NCBI GenBank assembly: GCA_944388035.1
Contig: CALXHF010000005.1
Coordinates: forward strand, 1 to 64,000
Reading direction: 5' to 3'
DNA length: 64,000 nucleotides
Source: an uncultured Clostridia bacterium
GTDB lineage: Bacteria > Bacillota > Clostridia > TANB77 > CAG-508
The notes beneath the pieces are model-generated. The model had not been told where the DNA came from. It ran no database searches and was given only the letters and a program-made list of their open reading frames with translations. Positions 50,937-57,923 of this stretch are shown here, in pieces. A program made the translations under genes and the position numbers. Every line of letters begins with the position of its first letter. Position 1 is the stretch's first letter.

Positions 50937-50965
50937 TTGACTTTTTTTCTCTTTTTCTATATAAT
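50937..50965 (+). promoter_or_regulatory. Promoter for the HD phosphohydrolase gene
   Basis: TTGACT at 50937 and TATAAT at 50960 are separated by 17 bases. A 19-base sequence just upstream (50907-50925) is repeated exactly at 57828-57846, before the SSB-like gene. Confidence 0.75.
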
Positions 50966-50998
50966 TAGCAAAATGAGAAACAAGAAAAGAGGGATAAA

Positions 50999-51553
50999 AT
51001 GAAAGAAGAATTTTTACAGATACTAAGAAAAGTAAAAAGAGAAGGAATAGAAGATTTAATAAACTTTTTAGAAAAATCGGATTTTTTTAGAGCACCAGCA
51101 AGTACAAGATTTCATGGAAGCCATGAAGGTGGTCTTGTTGAACATAGTTTAAAAGTATATGAAATATTAAAACATAAAGTGGGAAAATGTATTGTAGATA
51201 TAAACATACCAGAAGAATCAATAATAATAATTGGTTTACTTCACGATATTTGTAAGACAAATTTTTATAAAGTAGATTACCGTAATGCAAAAAATGCACT
51301 AGGAGTATGGGAAAAAGTACCATATTATACAGTAGACGATACAATACCATATGGACACGGAGAAAAGTCTGTTATGATGATTACAGAATATATGAAATTA
51401 ACACCAGAAGAAAAATACTCAATAAGATGGCATATGGGCTATACTGAACCTAAAGAAAATTATAATGCAATAGGAGCAACGTATACAAAATATCCAATAG
51501 CATTATTAACACATGAAGCTGATTTAGAAGCAACTTATTTTTATGATACTTAA
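50999..51553 (+). CDS. HD superfamily phosphohydrolase
   Basis: The 184-aa protein has HD-domain metal ligands: GGLVEHSLKVYEI, GLLHDICKTN, YGHGEKSVMM, IRWHMGYTEP and LLTHEADLEATY. This arrangement resembles the HD domain of YhaM-type exoribonucleases without the OB domain, and several nucleotide phosphohydrolases. GAGGG precedes the ATG. A consensus promoter stands 34 bases upstream. It is followed by ruvA and rarA, suggesting a nucleic-acid-related role, which is inferred. Confidence 0.78.
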   Translation: MKEEFLQILRKVKREGIEDLINFLEKSDFFRAPASTRFHGSHEGGLVEHSLKVYEILKHKVGKCIVDINIPEESIIIIGLLHDICKTNFYKVDYRNAKNALGVWEKVPYYTVDDTIPYGHGEKSVMMITEYMKLTPEEKYSIRWHMGYTEPKENYNAIGATYTKYPIALLTHEADLEATYFYDT

Positions 51554-51583
51554 AGAAAAATAATTAGAAAGTGAGAGTTTAAA

Positions 51584-52213
51584 ATGTTAGCATATATCAA
51601 AGGAAATTTGGAAGCGAAAATGACAGAATATGTTGTAATAGATGTTGGAGGACTTGGTTACAAAATATATATGTCAGAATCAAGTATTGAAAAATTAGGT
51701 AACATTGGAGATTTAGTAAAGATACATACTTATTATAGAGTAAGAGAAGATGATATAAGTATATTTGGGTTTAATACACAAGAAGAACTTAAAATGTTTG
51801 AATTATTGCTAGGAGTAAGCGGAGTAGGAGCTAGAACAGCTTTAGCTATGCTGGCAACTTGTACACCTTCAGAATTTGCTTTAGCAGTAGTGTCTGAAGA
51901 TGTAAAAGTATTAACAGAAATACCAGGAATTGGTCCTAAATCTGCAAAGAGAATAATATTAGAATTGAAAGATAAAATTAAGAAAGAACAAGTTGTTGAA
52001 GGGATTAAAGAAGAAATAAGTAAAAATGAAAAACGTAATAATAGAACATTGGAAATTGCTGAAGTGAAAGAAAAAGTAAGTGAAGCAATCCAAGCTTTAC
52101 AAGTTCTTGGATACAATAAAAAAGAAATTGAAAAAGTATTTGAAAAATTAGATGTAAAAGAATTAACAACAGAAGAATTAATAAAAAAAGGTTTAAACTT
52201 ATTAAATAGATAG
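51584..52213 (+). CDS. ruvA: Holliday junction DNA helicase subunit RuvA
   Basis: RuvA binds four-way junctions and loads the RuvB motor. The 209-aa protein starts MLAYIKGNLEAKMTEYVVID in the OB domain, has the helix-hairpin-helix pair LLLGVSGVGARTALAML and LTEIPGIGPKSAKRIILEL, and a C-terminal RuvB-binding domain (EVKEKVSEAIQALQVLGYNK). ruvB is not next; rarA follows instead, 13 bases downstream. RuvB must be elsewhere. Confidence 0.94.
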   Translation: MLAYIKGNLEAKMTEYVVIDVGGLGYKIYMSESSIEKLGNIGDLVKIHTYYRVREDDISIFGFNTQEELKMFELLLGVSGVGARTALAMLATCTPSEFALAVVSEDVKVLTEIPGIGPKSAKRIILELKDKIKKEQVVEGIKEEISKNEKRNNRTLEIAEVKEKVSEAIQALQVLGYNKKEIEKVFEKLDVKELTTEELIKKGLNLLNR

Positions 52214-52226
52214 GAAGTGAGGAGTT

Positions 52227-53499
52227 TTGAATACAAATGAACCACTAGCTTTTCGTATGAGACCTAAAACTTTAGATGATTATGTAGGTCAAGAACATAT
52301 TTTATCAAAAGACAAAGTGCTATATAGAACAATAAAAGCAGATAGATTATCAAGTATAATATTATTTGGACCTCCAGGTTGTGGTAAGACTTCACTTGCT
52401 AGAGTAATTAGTGAAACAACTAAATACAAATTCTATAAAATAAATGCAGTAACAGCAGGTGTGGCAGATATAAAAAGAGTAATTGAAGAAACAAAGAATT
52501 TTATGTTAAACCCTACTGGAAAAAGCATATTATTTATTGATGAGATACATAGATTTAACAAATTACAACAAGATGCACTTTTACCATATGTAGAAAATGG
52601 AACAATAATTTTGATTGGTGCGACAACTGAAAACCCTTACTTCGAGGTAAACAAAGCTTTAATTTCTAGGTCTATGGTTATAAAACTAAACCCATTAACA
52701 GAGGATAATATATATCAAATATTAAAAAATGCTATTACAAAAAAAGAAGGACTTCGGAGAATATAATATAATAATAGAAGATGAAACATTAAGAAAACTT
52801 GCCAAAATTAGCAATGGAGATGTAAGAACAGCTCTAAACGGTTTAGAAGTTGCAACGTTAACTACTAATATGAGTGAAGATGGATATATACATTTAACAG
52901 ATGAAATAATCAAAAATAGTGTTCAAGAAAGAAAAGCTATTTTTGATAAAAATGGAGAAGAACATTATGATAATATAAGTGCTTTTATAAAATCAATGAG
53001 AGGGTCAGATCCTGATGCTGTTGTATTTTATTTAGCAAGAGCATTGAATGGTGGTGAAGACCCAATGTTTTTAGCAAGAAGAATAGTAATTTGTGCATCA
53101 GAGGATGTTGGTATGGCTAATCCAATGGCACTTGTTGTTGCAAATAGTGCAATGCAAGCAGTACATATGATAGGTATGCCAGAGGCTAGAATATTACTTT
53201 CAGAAGCAGCAATTTATATTGCTACATCACCAAAATCAAATGCATCATATATGGCAATTAACAATGCGTTAGAAGATGTAAAAAACAAAGACACTGGAGA
53301 AGTTCCAATGCATATAAGAAATGCGCCAATAGAAAAAATGAAAGAACTTGGGTATAGTGAAGGATATAAATATCCACATAATTACCCAGGACACTATGTA
53401 GAACAACAGTATCTTCCAGATAAGATGGTTGGAACCAAATATTATGATGATACAGATATTCCAGACAAATTAGATAAAACAAAAAATAATAAAAATTAA
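52227..53499 (+). CDS. rarA: Replication-associated recombination protein RarA/MgsA, +1 frameshift at 52755
   Basis: RarA is a clamp-loader-like AAA+ ATPase acting at stalled forks. TTG at 52227 follows GTGAGGAG. The AAA+ core has Walker A (GPPGCGKTSLARV), Walker B (LFIDEIHRFN) and sensor 1 (LIGATTENP). The zero frame ends KKEGLRRI at 52766. Skipping C52755 continues as EGL-GEYNIIIEDETLRKLAKISNGDVRTALNGLE, the expected sensor 2 region, then the tetramerisation domain (AEDVG-type CASEDVGMANP), to 53499. Restored length is 423 aa, standard. Without the shift sensor 2 and the oligomerisation domain are lost. Confidence 0.92.
52752..52758 (+). other. +1 frameshift site CTT CGG A (rarA)
   Basis: The zero frame is GGA CTT CGG AGA ATA TAA; the +1 frame is GGA CTT (C) GGA GAA. 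It restores EGLGEYN at the usual RGLG position of the family. Confidence 0.87.
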
Positions 53500-53531
53500 A
53501 ATTAAAATAAATAAAAAAATAAAAATTGGAG

Positions 53532-53556
53532 AACCTACTATAAAGTAGGTTTTTAT
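53532..53556 (+). terminator. Terminator-like hairpin directly before the first TSUP gene
   Basis: The stem AACCTACT / AGTAGGTT has a four-base loop and is followed by TTTATT and then the ATG at 53558. The only ribosome-binding-like sequence, TTGGAGA, lies upstream of the hairpin, so folding may bring it near the start. Confidence 0.55.
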
Positions 53557-53557
53557 T

Positions 53558-53902
53558 ATGTTTAAAAAAGTTTTAATTGGAATATGTGCTGGAATTATAT
53601 GTGGGTTATTCTCAACTGGTGGTGGTATGATATTAGTTCCTGCGTTTGTATATTTGTTAAATGTAGAAGAAACGAGAGCAAGAGGTACTTCTGTATTTTG
53701 TATATTACCAATGGTTATAACAAGTAGTTTATTTTATTATAAAGATAATTTCATAGATTGGAAAATTGCTATTCTTTGTGCAATAGGAGGAACAATAGGT
53801 GGTTTTATAGGTGCTAAATTATTAAAAAAATTACCTGTAAAAGTTTTTAAAATAATGTTTATTATATTTTTAATTTATGCTTCTTATAATATGTTAAAGT
53901 AG
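53558..53902 (+). CDS. Half-size TSUP (TauE/SafE) permease, first of pair
   Basis: The 114-aa membrane protein has four hydrophobic segments and one TauE/SafE-type repeat: GICAGIICGLFSTGGGMILVPAF. Full-length TSUP exporters carry two such repeats in ~250 aa; this gene has one. The adjacent gene encodes the other half, so they probably form a heterodimeric carrier of sulfonate- or sulfite-like anions. There is no stop-codon read-through possibility since the frames are separate with their own ribosome binding site. Confidence 0.75.
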   Translation: MFKKVLIGICAGIICGLFSTGGGMILVPAFVYLLNVEETRARGTSVFCILPMVITSSLFYYKDNFIDWKIAILCAIGGTIGGFIGAKLLKKLPVKVFKIMFIIFLIYASYNMLK

Positions 53903-53913
53903 AAGGGAGAAAT

Positions 53914-54291
53914 ATGTTATATATATTAATTGGTTTTATTTCTGGAATTGTGAGTGGTACAGGTATGGGAGGAGGAACTATATTAATATTTCTACTTACT
54001 TTTTTTATGGGAATAGAGCAACATATAGCACAAGGAATTAATTTAATATTTTTTATTCCAGCATCTTTGGCTTCTATTTTTGTTAATATAAAAAATAATA
54101 ATTTAAGTTTAAAAAACGGAACGATAATCTCAATTTTCGGAGTTTTAGGAGCAATTATTGGTGCAAATATTTCTCTTAATATGGATGTAAATATTTTAAA
54201 AAAGAGTTTTGGTATTTTTCTTATTTTAATTACAATAAATGAAATATATTCCATTATAAAACAGAATAAAAAAGTTAAAAATAAACAATAA
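53914..54291 (+). CDS. Half-size TSUP (TauE/SafE) permease, second of pair
   Basis: The 125-aa membrane protein repeats the same pattern: IGFISGIVSGTGMGGGTILIFLL, followed by three further hydrophobic segments and a basic tail. AAGGGAGA before the ATG is a proper ribosome binding site, 11 bases after the upstream stop. Together the two genes reconstitute one TSUP carrier. No CGG lies at the junction, so this split is not of the frameshift type. Confidence 0.75.
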   Translation: MLYILIGFISGIVSGTGMGGGTILIFLLTFFMGIEQHIAQGINLIFFIPASLASIFVNIKNNNLSLKNGTIISIFGVLGAIIGANISLNMDVNILKKSFGIFLILITINEIYSIIKQNKKVKNKQ

Positions 54292-54317
54292 TAAATAAAA
54301 AGGAGAGGTGAAGTAAA

Positions 54318-54458
54318 ATGAAATTTATTAAAGGTGTTATGATAGGTGGTTTAATTACGACAGGTTTAGTTTTAATGTATGCTGAAAGTGGTAAAATGAA
54401 CAAAAAAACAATGATGAAACAAGGTAAAAAGATGGCTAAAAAAATAGGTATTATGTAA
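54318..54458 (+). CDS. 46-aa small membrane peptide
   Basis: The short gene reads MKFIKGVMIGGLITTGLVLMYAE, then a basic tail, GKKMAKKIGIM. GGAGAGGTG gives a good ribosome binding site. One hydrophobic segment followed by Lys-rich residues resembles small YtxH-like or DUF3918-type membrane peptides of Firmicutes. Function unknown. Confidence 0.65.
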   Translation: MKFIKGVMIGGLITTGLVLMYAESGKMNKKTMMKQGKKMAKKIGIM

Positions 54459-54464
54459 AAAAGT

Positions 54465-54616
54465 GGGAGGCATCAATGAATCTGATGCCTCCCTTCCCAA
54501 AGCCAATTAGCTTTGGGTTCCCAATAATTGGAGAAAGATCATAAGGCGAATGGCATAGGAGAGGTTTTTATCAATCTCCAAATTATTGGTAAACTTTAGG
54601 TTGCAATTTGCAACCT
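54465..54616 (+). other. Multi-hairpin intergenic element, possible structured RNA
   Basis: Four consecutive pairings are visible: GGGAGGCATCA / TGATGCCTCCC (54465-54493), CCCAAAGC / GCTTTGGG (54496-54517), CCAATAATTGGAG / CTCCAAATTATTGG (54521-54589, enclosing ~42 bases) and AGGTTGCAA / TTGCAACCT (54598-54616). The first could be the terminator of the small peptide gene. I could not match it to a known riboswitch, 6S, SRP or tmRNA. Confidence 0.5.
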
Positions 54617-54652
54617 TACAAAAATATTAACATAAATAAAAAATTCTGTCAA

Positions 54653-55132
54653 CTAAAAATTTAAATCTTTAAAATCTTCTTCTTTTAAAAAAGTTTCTTC
54701 TTTACAACAATCATCTTTTTTATCAGTTAGATAACAATCACATTTATCGTTTTTTTCACCTTTTAAACATTTACCTTCGTGATGACATTTAGCACAAATT
54801 TTTATTTTCTTTGTATTATTTACCCATATTTGAATAGCATATTCTCTATTTGGGCATAAAGGGCCAAAAACAAATTCTCCATCTTCATCTGTAAAAGTAT
54901 GACCTATTGGTCTTCTTTCTTCTTTACCATTTTCACAAACAATTTCAACCAATTTAACAACAGCATTATCTACAGGCTCTTTAAAACAATTTTTAACTAC
55001 ACCATAAATTACATCTCTATTGTCTTCTGGTAAAACTATATCAAGGTCAAATTGTTTTCCTCCAGATATTACGCCATCAACATCTAAAATAGGGCAACAA
55101 GGTTTATTACAATCTTTATCCATTAAACTCAT
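54653..55132 (-). CDS. Cys-rich protein with carboxypeptidase-regulatory-like domain
   Basis: The 159-aa protein has a central beta-sandwich of the SpaA/carboxypeptidase-regulatory type (IYGVVKNCFKEPVDNAVVKL, then TFTDEDGEFVFGPLCPNREY). It is flanked by Cys-rich ends (NKPCCPILD; CAKCHHEGKCLKGEKNDKC). No signal peptide is visible. Such proteins in Clostridia are often surface- or spore-coat-associated; a spore role is inferred. GGATGAG precedes the ATG. Thirteen cysteines suggest metal binding or disulfide cross-linking. Confidence 0.65.
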   Translation of the reverse strand: MSLMDKDCNKPCCPILDVDGVISGGKQFDLDIVLPEDNRDVIYGVVKNCFKEPVDNAVVKLVEIVCENGKEERRPIGHTFTDEDGEFVFGPLCPNREYAIQIWVNNTKKIKICAKCHHEGKCLKGEKNDKCDCYLTDKKDDCCKEETFLKEEDFKDLNF

Positions 55133-55227
55133 CCTTTCTTTCTAAACAACATATTAGTTGTTTATATATATTATGTAAAAAACAGGGCTAATTTGACAAC
55201 TTTAGACAAAAAAACTTTTAATAAATA

Positions 55228-55262
55228 TTGTAATATACTCATAAATATAGTATAATGAGTAT
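55228..55262 (+). promoter_or_regulatory. Promoter with inverted repeat around -10
   Basis: TTGTAA at 55228 and TATAAT at 55251 are 17 bases apart. The inverted repeat ATACTCAT / ATGAGTAT (55235-55242 and 55255-55262) flanks the spacer and -10, a likely repressor operator for the DUF4190-type gene. Confidence 0.6.
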
Positions 55263-55281
55263 ATGTAAGGAGGAGATGTAA

Positions 55282-55722
55282 ATGGATGAAAACGAAAAAA
55301 AAGAAGCAATAGATATAACACCAGAAGAAAACAAAAAAGAAACTGCAACAGAAAATGTAGCTAAAGAAGAAACAAAAAAAGATAGAAAAGGTTTAGCAAT
55401 TGCTGCAATGGTACTTGGAATTGTTTCATTAGTATTATTTTGTATTTGGTATATATCATTACCTTGTGCAATACTTGCAATAATATTTGGTATAATAGCT
55501 ATAAAATCAAGCAAAAGAGGTATGGCAATCGCTGGTATTTCAACTGGTGCAGTTGGAGCAATACTTATGATTTTACTTTATGTAATCGTTTTTGTTTTAA
55601 TAGGTGTTGGAACATCTGCAGGAGTTAAAGAAATAATAGAAAATTTTGAAGATTATCAAGATGATTATAATTATAATTATCATTATAATTCTTTTGAAGA
55701 TTATTATGATGATGTACTTTAA
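55282..55722 (+). CDS. DUF4190-type membrane protein
   Basis: The 146-aa protein has a charged N-terminus and two main hydrophobic blocks: GLAIAAMVLGIVSLVLFCIWYISLPCAI-like residues 36-75, and MAIAGISTGAVGAILMILLY. This is the DUF4190 pattern found in many Gram-positive bacteria. A Tyr/Asp-rich tail (YQDDYNYNYHYNSFEDYYDD) ends the protein. AAGGAGGAG precedes the ATG. Function unknown. Confidence 0.7.
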   Translation: MDENEKKEAIDITPEENKKETATENVAKEETKKDRKGLAIAAMVLGIVSLVLFCIWYISLPCAILAIIFGIIAIKSSKRGMAIAGISTGAVGAILMILLYVIVFVLIGVGTSAGVKEIIENFEDYQDDYNYNYHYNSFEDYYDDVL

Positions 55723-55733
55723 TAGAAAAATAA

Positions 55734-55767
55734 AAAATACAAAGTTCCTTAAGCTTTGTATTTTTTT
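55734..55767 (+). terminator. Intrinsic terminator after the DUF4190-type gene
   Basis: The stem AAAATACAAAG / CTTTGTATTTT has a nine-base loop and is followed by TTT. Confidence 0.78.
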
Positions 55768-55819
55768 ATCAAAAAACAATTTAAATTACAAGTAAAGAAG
55801 CATTTATATATTTACGTGA

Positions 55820-55942
55820 TTTTATCTGTATGATACTGCTTATGATTTAAAACAAGTATGTGTAAAAAATGGAGAAAATATAGGGGGAGTTATAGTATTA
55901 GAGAAGTTAAATTATTTAGATGAGTGTATAAACAAGATTTAA
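55820..55942 (+). pseudogene. Short coding remnant
   Basis: One frame reads YDTAYDLKQVCVKNGENIGG, then VIVLEKLNYLDECINKI and TAA. It has protein-like composition but no start codon; a TGA lies immediately before. It is probably the 3' end of a decayed gene of unknown family. Confidence 0.35.
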
Positions 55943-56001
55943 TAAATATTTGAAAGAGCTCTAATAGAAATGTTTAAATAGAAAATATAAAGAGGTAAAA
56001 A

Positions 56002-56379
56002 ATGGTTAGATATAATTATAATAAATTAGTTAGAGATAGAATTCCAGAAGAAATTAATAATGAAAAAGGAAGAAAGTGTAAATACAGAGTTTTAAATGAT
56101 GAAGAATATTTAAAAGAATTAAACAAAAAGGTGTTAGAAGAAGCAAATGAGTTTGTAGAAGAAAATAGTATAGAAGAATTAGGCGATTTAATGGAAGTTA
56201 TTAATGCTATAATGATATTAAAAGGCTATAATAATGAACAAATTATAAAATCAATGGAGACTAAAAGAAATAAAAAAGGAGCTTTCAAATGTAAGATTTT
56301 CTTAGAATATGTAGATGAAGAAAAGAGAAACTTAGAAGAGGAAGAAGAATTAAATAAAAGTTTTAGAAATAAAAAATAA
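56002..56379 (+). CDS. MazG/PRA-PH-like nucleotide pyrophosphohydrolase
   Basis: The 125-aa protein resembles the all-alpha NTP pyrophosphohydrolase family related to phosphoribosyl-ATP pyrophosphohydrolase. NKLVRDRIPEEI at the N-terminus is the family's opening motif. KKVLEEANEFVEE and IEELGDLMEVINAI hold the metal-binding acidic residues. It is a stand-alone house-cleaning enzyme, not next to histidine genes. GAGG precedes the ATG. Substrate unknown. Confidence 0.78.
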   Translation: MVRYNYNKLVRDRIPEEINNEKGRKCKYRVLNDEEYLKELNKKVLEEANEFVEENSIEELGDLMEVINAIMILKGYNNEQIIKSMETKRNKKGAFKCKIFLEYVDEEKRNLEEEEELNKSFRNKK

Positions 56380-56387
56380 CGAATATT

Positions 56388-56437
56388 CTCCAAGAACAAG
56401 CATATAATTTAAATAGCTTGAACTTGGAGGTTTTTTT
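56388..56437 (+). terminator. Terminator-like hairpin containing the deacetylase ribosome binding site
   Basis: CTCCAAG-AA-CAAGC pairs with GCTTG-AA-CTTGGAG around a 14-base loop, and seven Ts follow. The right arm plus the next G forms GGAGG, the ribosome binding site for ATG 56438, and the T-run abuts the start codon. It is the same design as at 40785. Confidence 0.65.
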
Positions 56438-57211
56438 ATGTTTTTTGTATTTAATAAACAAAAAATAATAACATATTTTGTATCTTTAGTAACAGTATTA
56501 ACATTGTTCTTTGTTGCTGGTAATCTAAAAAAAGAAGAGACAGTAGAAACATCAGCTGGAAACGAAAAACTACTTCCTATTTATAATGTAGAAACAAAAG
56601 AGAAGAAAGTAGCACTTACAATGAATTGTGCCTGGAACGATAGTGATATAGATAAAATATTAGAAATATTAAAAAATAATGATGTGAAAATAACATTTTT
56701 TATGGTTGGAGATTGGATAGATAAATATGAAGAACAGGTGAAAAAAATATATGAAGAAGGAAATGAAATAGCAAATCATAGTAATACGCACAAACACGTA
56801 AATAATTTGAGTTATGAAGAAAATGTGCAAGAAATAAAACTAGCAAATGAAAAAATTAAAAATATAACAGGAATAGATAATAAATTATATAGAACTCCAT
56901 ATGGGGAATATAATAATACTGCAATAAAAGCAGCAAAAGATGTGGGAATGATAACAATACAATGGAGCTTAGATACATTAGACTATACAGGTCTAACAGG
57001 AGAAGAAATGTGGAAAAGGCTGGAAGGAAAACTAAAGCCGGGAGATATAATACTTAGCCATAATGGAACAGAACATACAGCAGATAGTTTAGATATGTTG
57101 ATAAAAAATATAAAAAAAGAAGGCTTTGAAATAGTAAAAATATCTGATTTAATATATAAGGAAAATTACCAAATAAATATAAATGGAACTCAAATGGAAA
57201 AAACAAAGTAA
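56438..57211 (+). CDS. Polysaccharide deacetylase, PdaB-like
   Basis: The 257-aa protein has an N-terminal membrane anchor (IITYFVSLVTVLTLFFVAG) and an extracytoplasmic NodB deacetylase domain. Motif 2 is clear: IANHSNTHKHV (HxxxH zinc ligands). Motif 3 is YRTPYGEYN and a later motif is ILSHNGTEHTAD. Motif 1 reads ALTMNCAWNDSD, where most deacetylases have TFDDG, so the catalytic Asp is replaced or shifted. PdaB-type proteins act in spore cortex formation, which fits cwlD in this window. Activity is uncertain because of motif 1. Confidence 0.78.
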   Translation: MFFVFNKQKIITYFVSLVTVLTLFFVAGNLKKEETVETSAGNEKLLPIYNVETKEKKVALTMNCAWNDSDIDKILEILKNNDVKITFFMVGDWIDKYEEQVKKIYEEGNEIANHSNTHKHVNNLSYEENVQEIKLANEKIKNITGIDNKLYRTPYGEYNNTAIKAAKDVGMITIQWSLDTLDYTGLTGEEMWKRLEGKLKPGDIILSHNGTEHTADSLDMLIKNIKKEGFEIVKISDLIYKENYQININGTQMEKTK

Positions 57212-57272
57212 TATGTATATATTTGGAAAAATTGGGAAAGATAAAATTATAAAGAAATTAAGAGGTTTAAAA

Positions 57273-57809
57273 ATGACTTTTATTGGTATGATATCAGAAC
57301 ATAAAAGTTTTGAAAAGGTAAGAGATGTTTTAAAGAAAAACTTAAAAGATGAAATTAATTTAATATATATAAATAAGAAAAACATTAGTAATATGAAAAG
57401 TATAAGATTTTATATGATAATAATAGATAGTGATTTAGAAAAGTTTAAAGAAGAAATATTGTTAATAGAAAATATGTGTAAATATGCTAGTTATGTAGCA
57501 ATAAATACAGATATCAATAAAGAAATTACTTTCCTAAAAAATAAGAAAAATAAAATAATAACATATGGGCTAAATCAAAGAGCAACTGTTACAATATCTA
57601 GTGTAACAGAAAGTAGTATATTAATATATTTACAAAAAAACTTTAAAAATAAGGAAGGAAATACTATAGAAATAGGAGAAAAAAGAATCGAAAAAGCTGA
57701 AGAAAATAAATTAAAGACATATGAATTTTTAATAATTTATATAATATTTTTAACAAAAAACAAAACCATAATTAATGAAACATTGGAAAAATCAAACTTT
57801 TTTGAATAA
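57273..57809 (+). CDS. Uncharacterised protein, 178 aa
   Basis: I do not recognise the family. The protein reads MTFIGMISEHKSFEKVRDVL, then NIIT-like KIITYGLNQRATVTISSVTESS and a helical C-terminus. The ITYGLNQRATVTISS segment has a flavour of Mur-ligase C-terminal or peptidoglycan-related domains but is not sufficient for assignment. I choose ATG 57273 after AAGAGG; the frame is open upstream to 57183, overlapping the deacetylase. It probably is cotranscribed with the deacetylase. Confidence 0.55.
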   Translation: MTFIGMISEHKSFEKVRDVLKKNLKDEINLIYINKKNISNMKSIRFYMIIIDSDLEKFKEEILLIENMCKYASYVAINTDINKEITFLKNKKNKIITYGLNQRATVTISSVTESSILIYLQKNFKNKEGNTIEIGEKRIEKAEENKLKTYEFLIIYIIFLTKNKTIINETLEKSNFFE

Positions 57810-57824
57810 ATTTAACTTTTTATG

Positions 57825-57853
57825 TAGACAAAACCAAAAAAATGTTGTATAAT
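57825..57853 (+). promoter_or_regulatory. Promoter for the tandem-OB SSB-like gene
   Basis: TAGACA at 57825 and TATAAT at 57848 are 17 bases apart. The spacer is largely the 19-base sequence that is repeated exactly at 50907. Confidence 0.65.
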
Positions 57854-57923
57854 AGGAAATGTAAGTTAAAACTTTAAGGAGAAAAATACAATTGATAAAA
57901 TAAAAAAGTGGGAGGAAAAGAAA

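Noticed and set aside
53558..54291. TSUP pair as another CGG frameshift
   Set aside because: No CGG at the junction; the second gene has its own ribosome binding site and start codon 11 bases after the first stop.
54465..54616. T-box, 6S RNA, SRP RNA or tmRNA
   Set aside because: None of the conserved sequence motifs of these RNAs was found; only generic pairing is visible.
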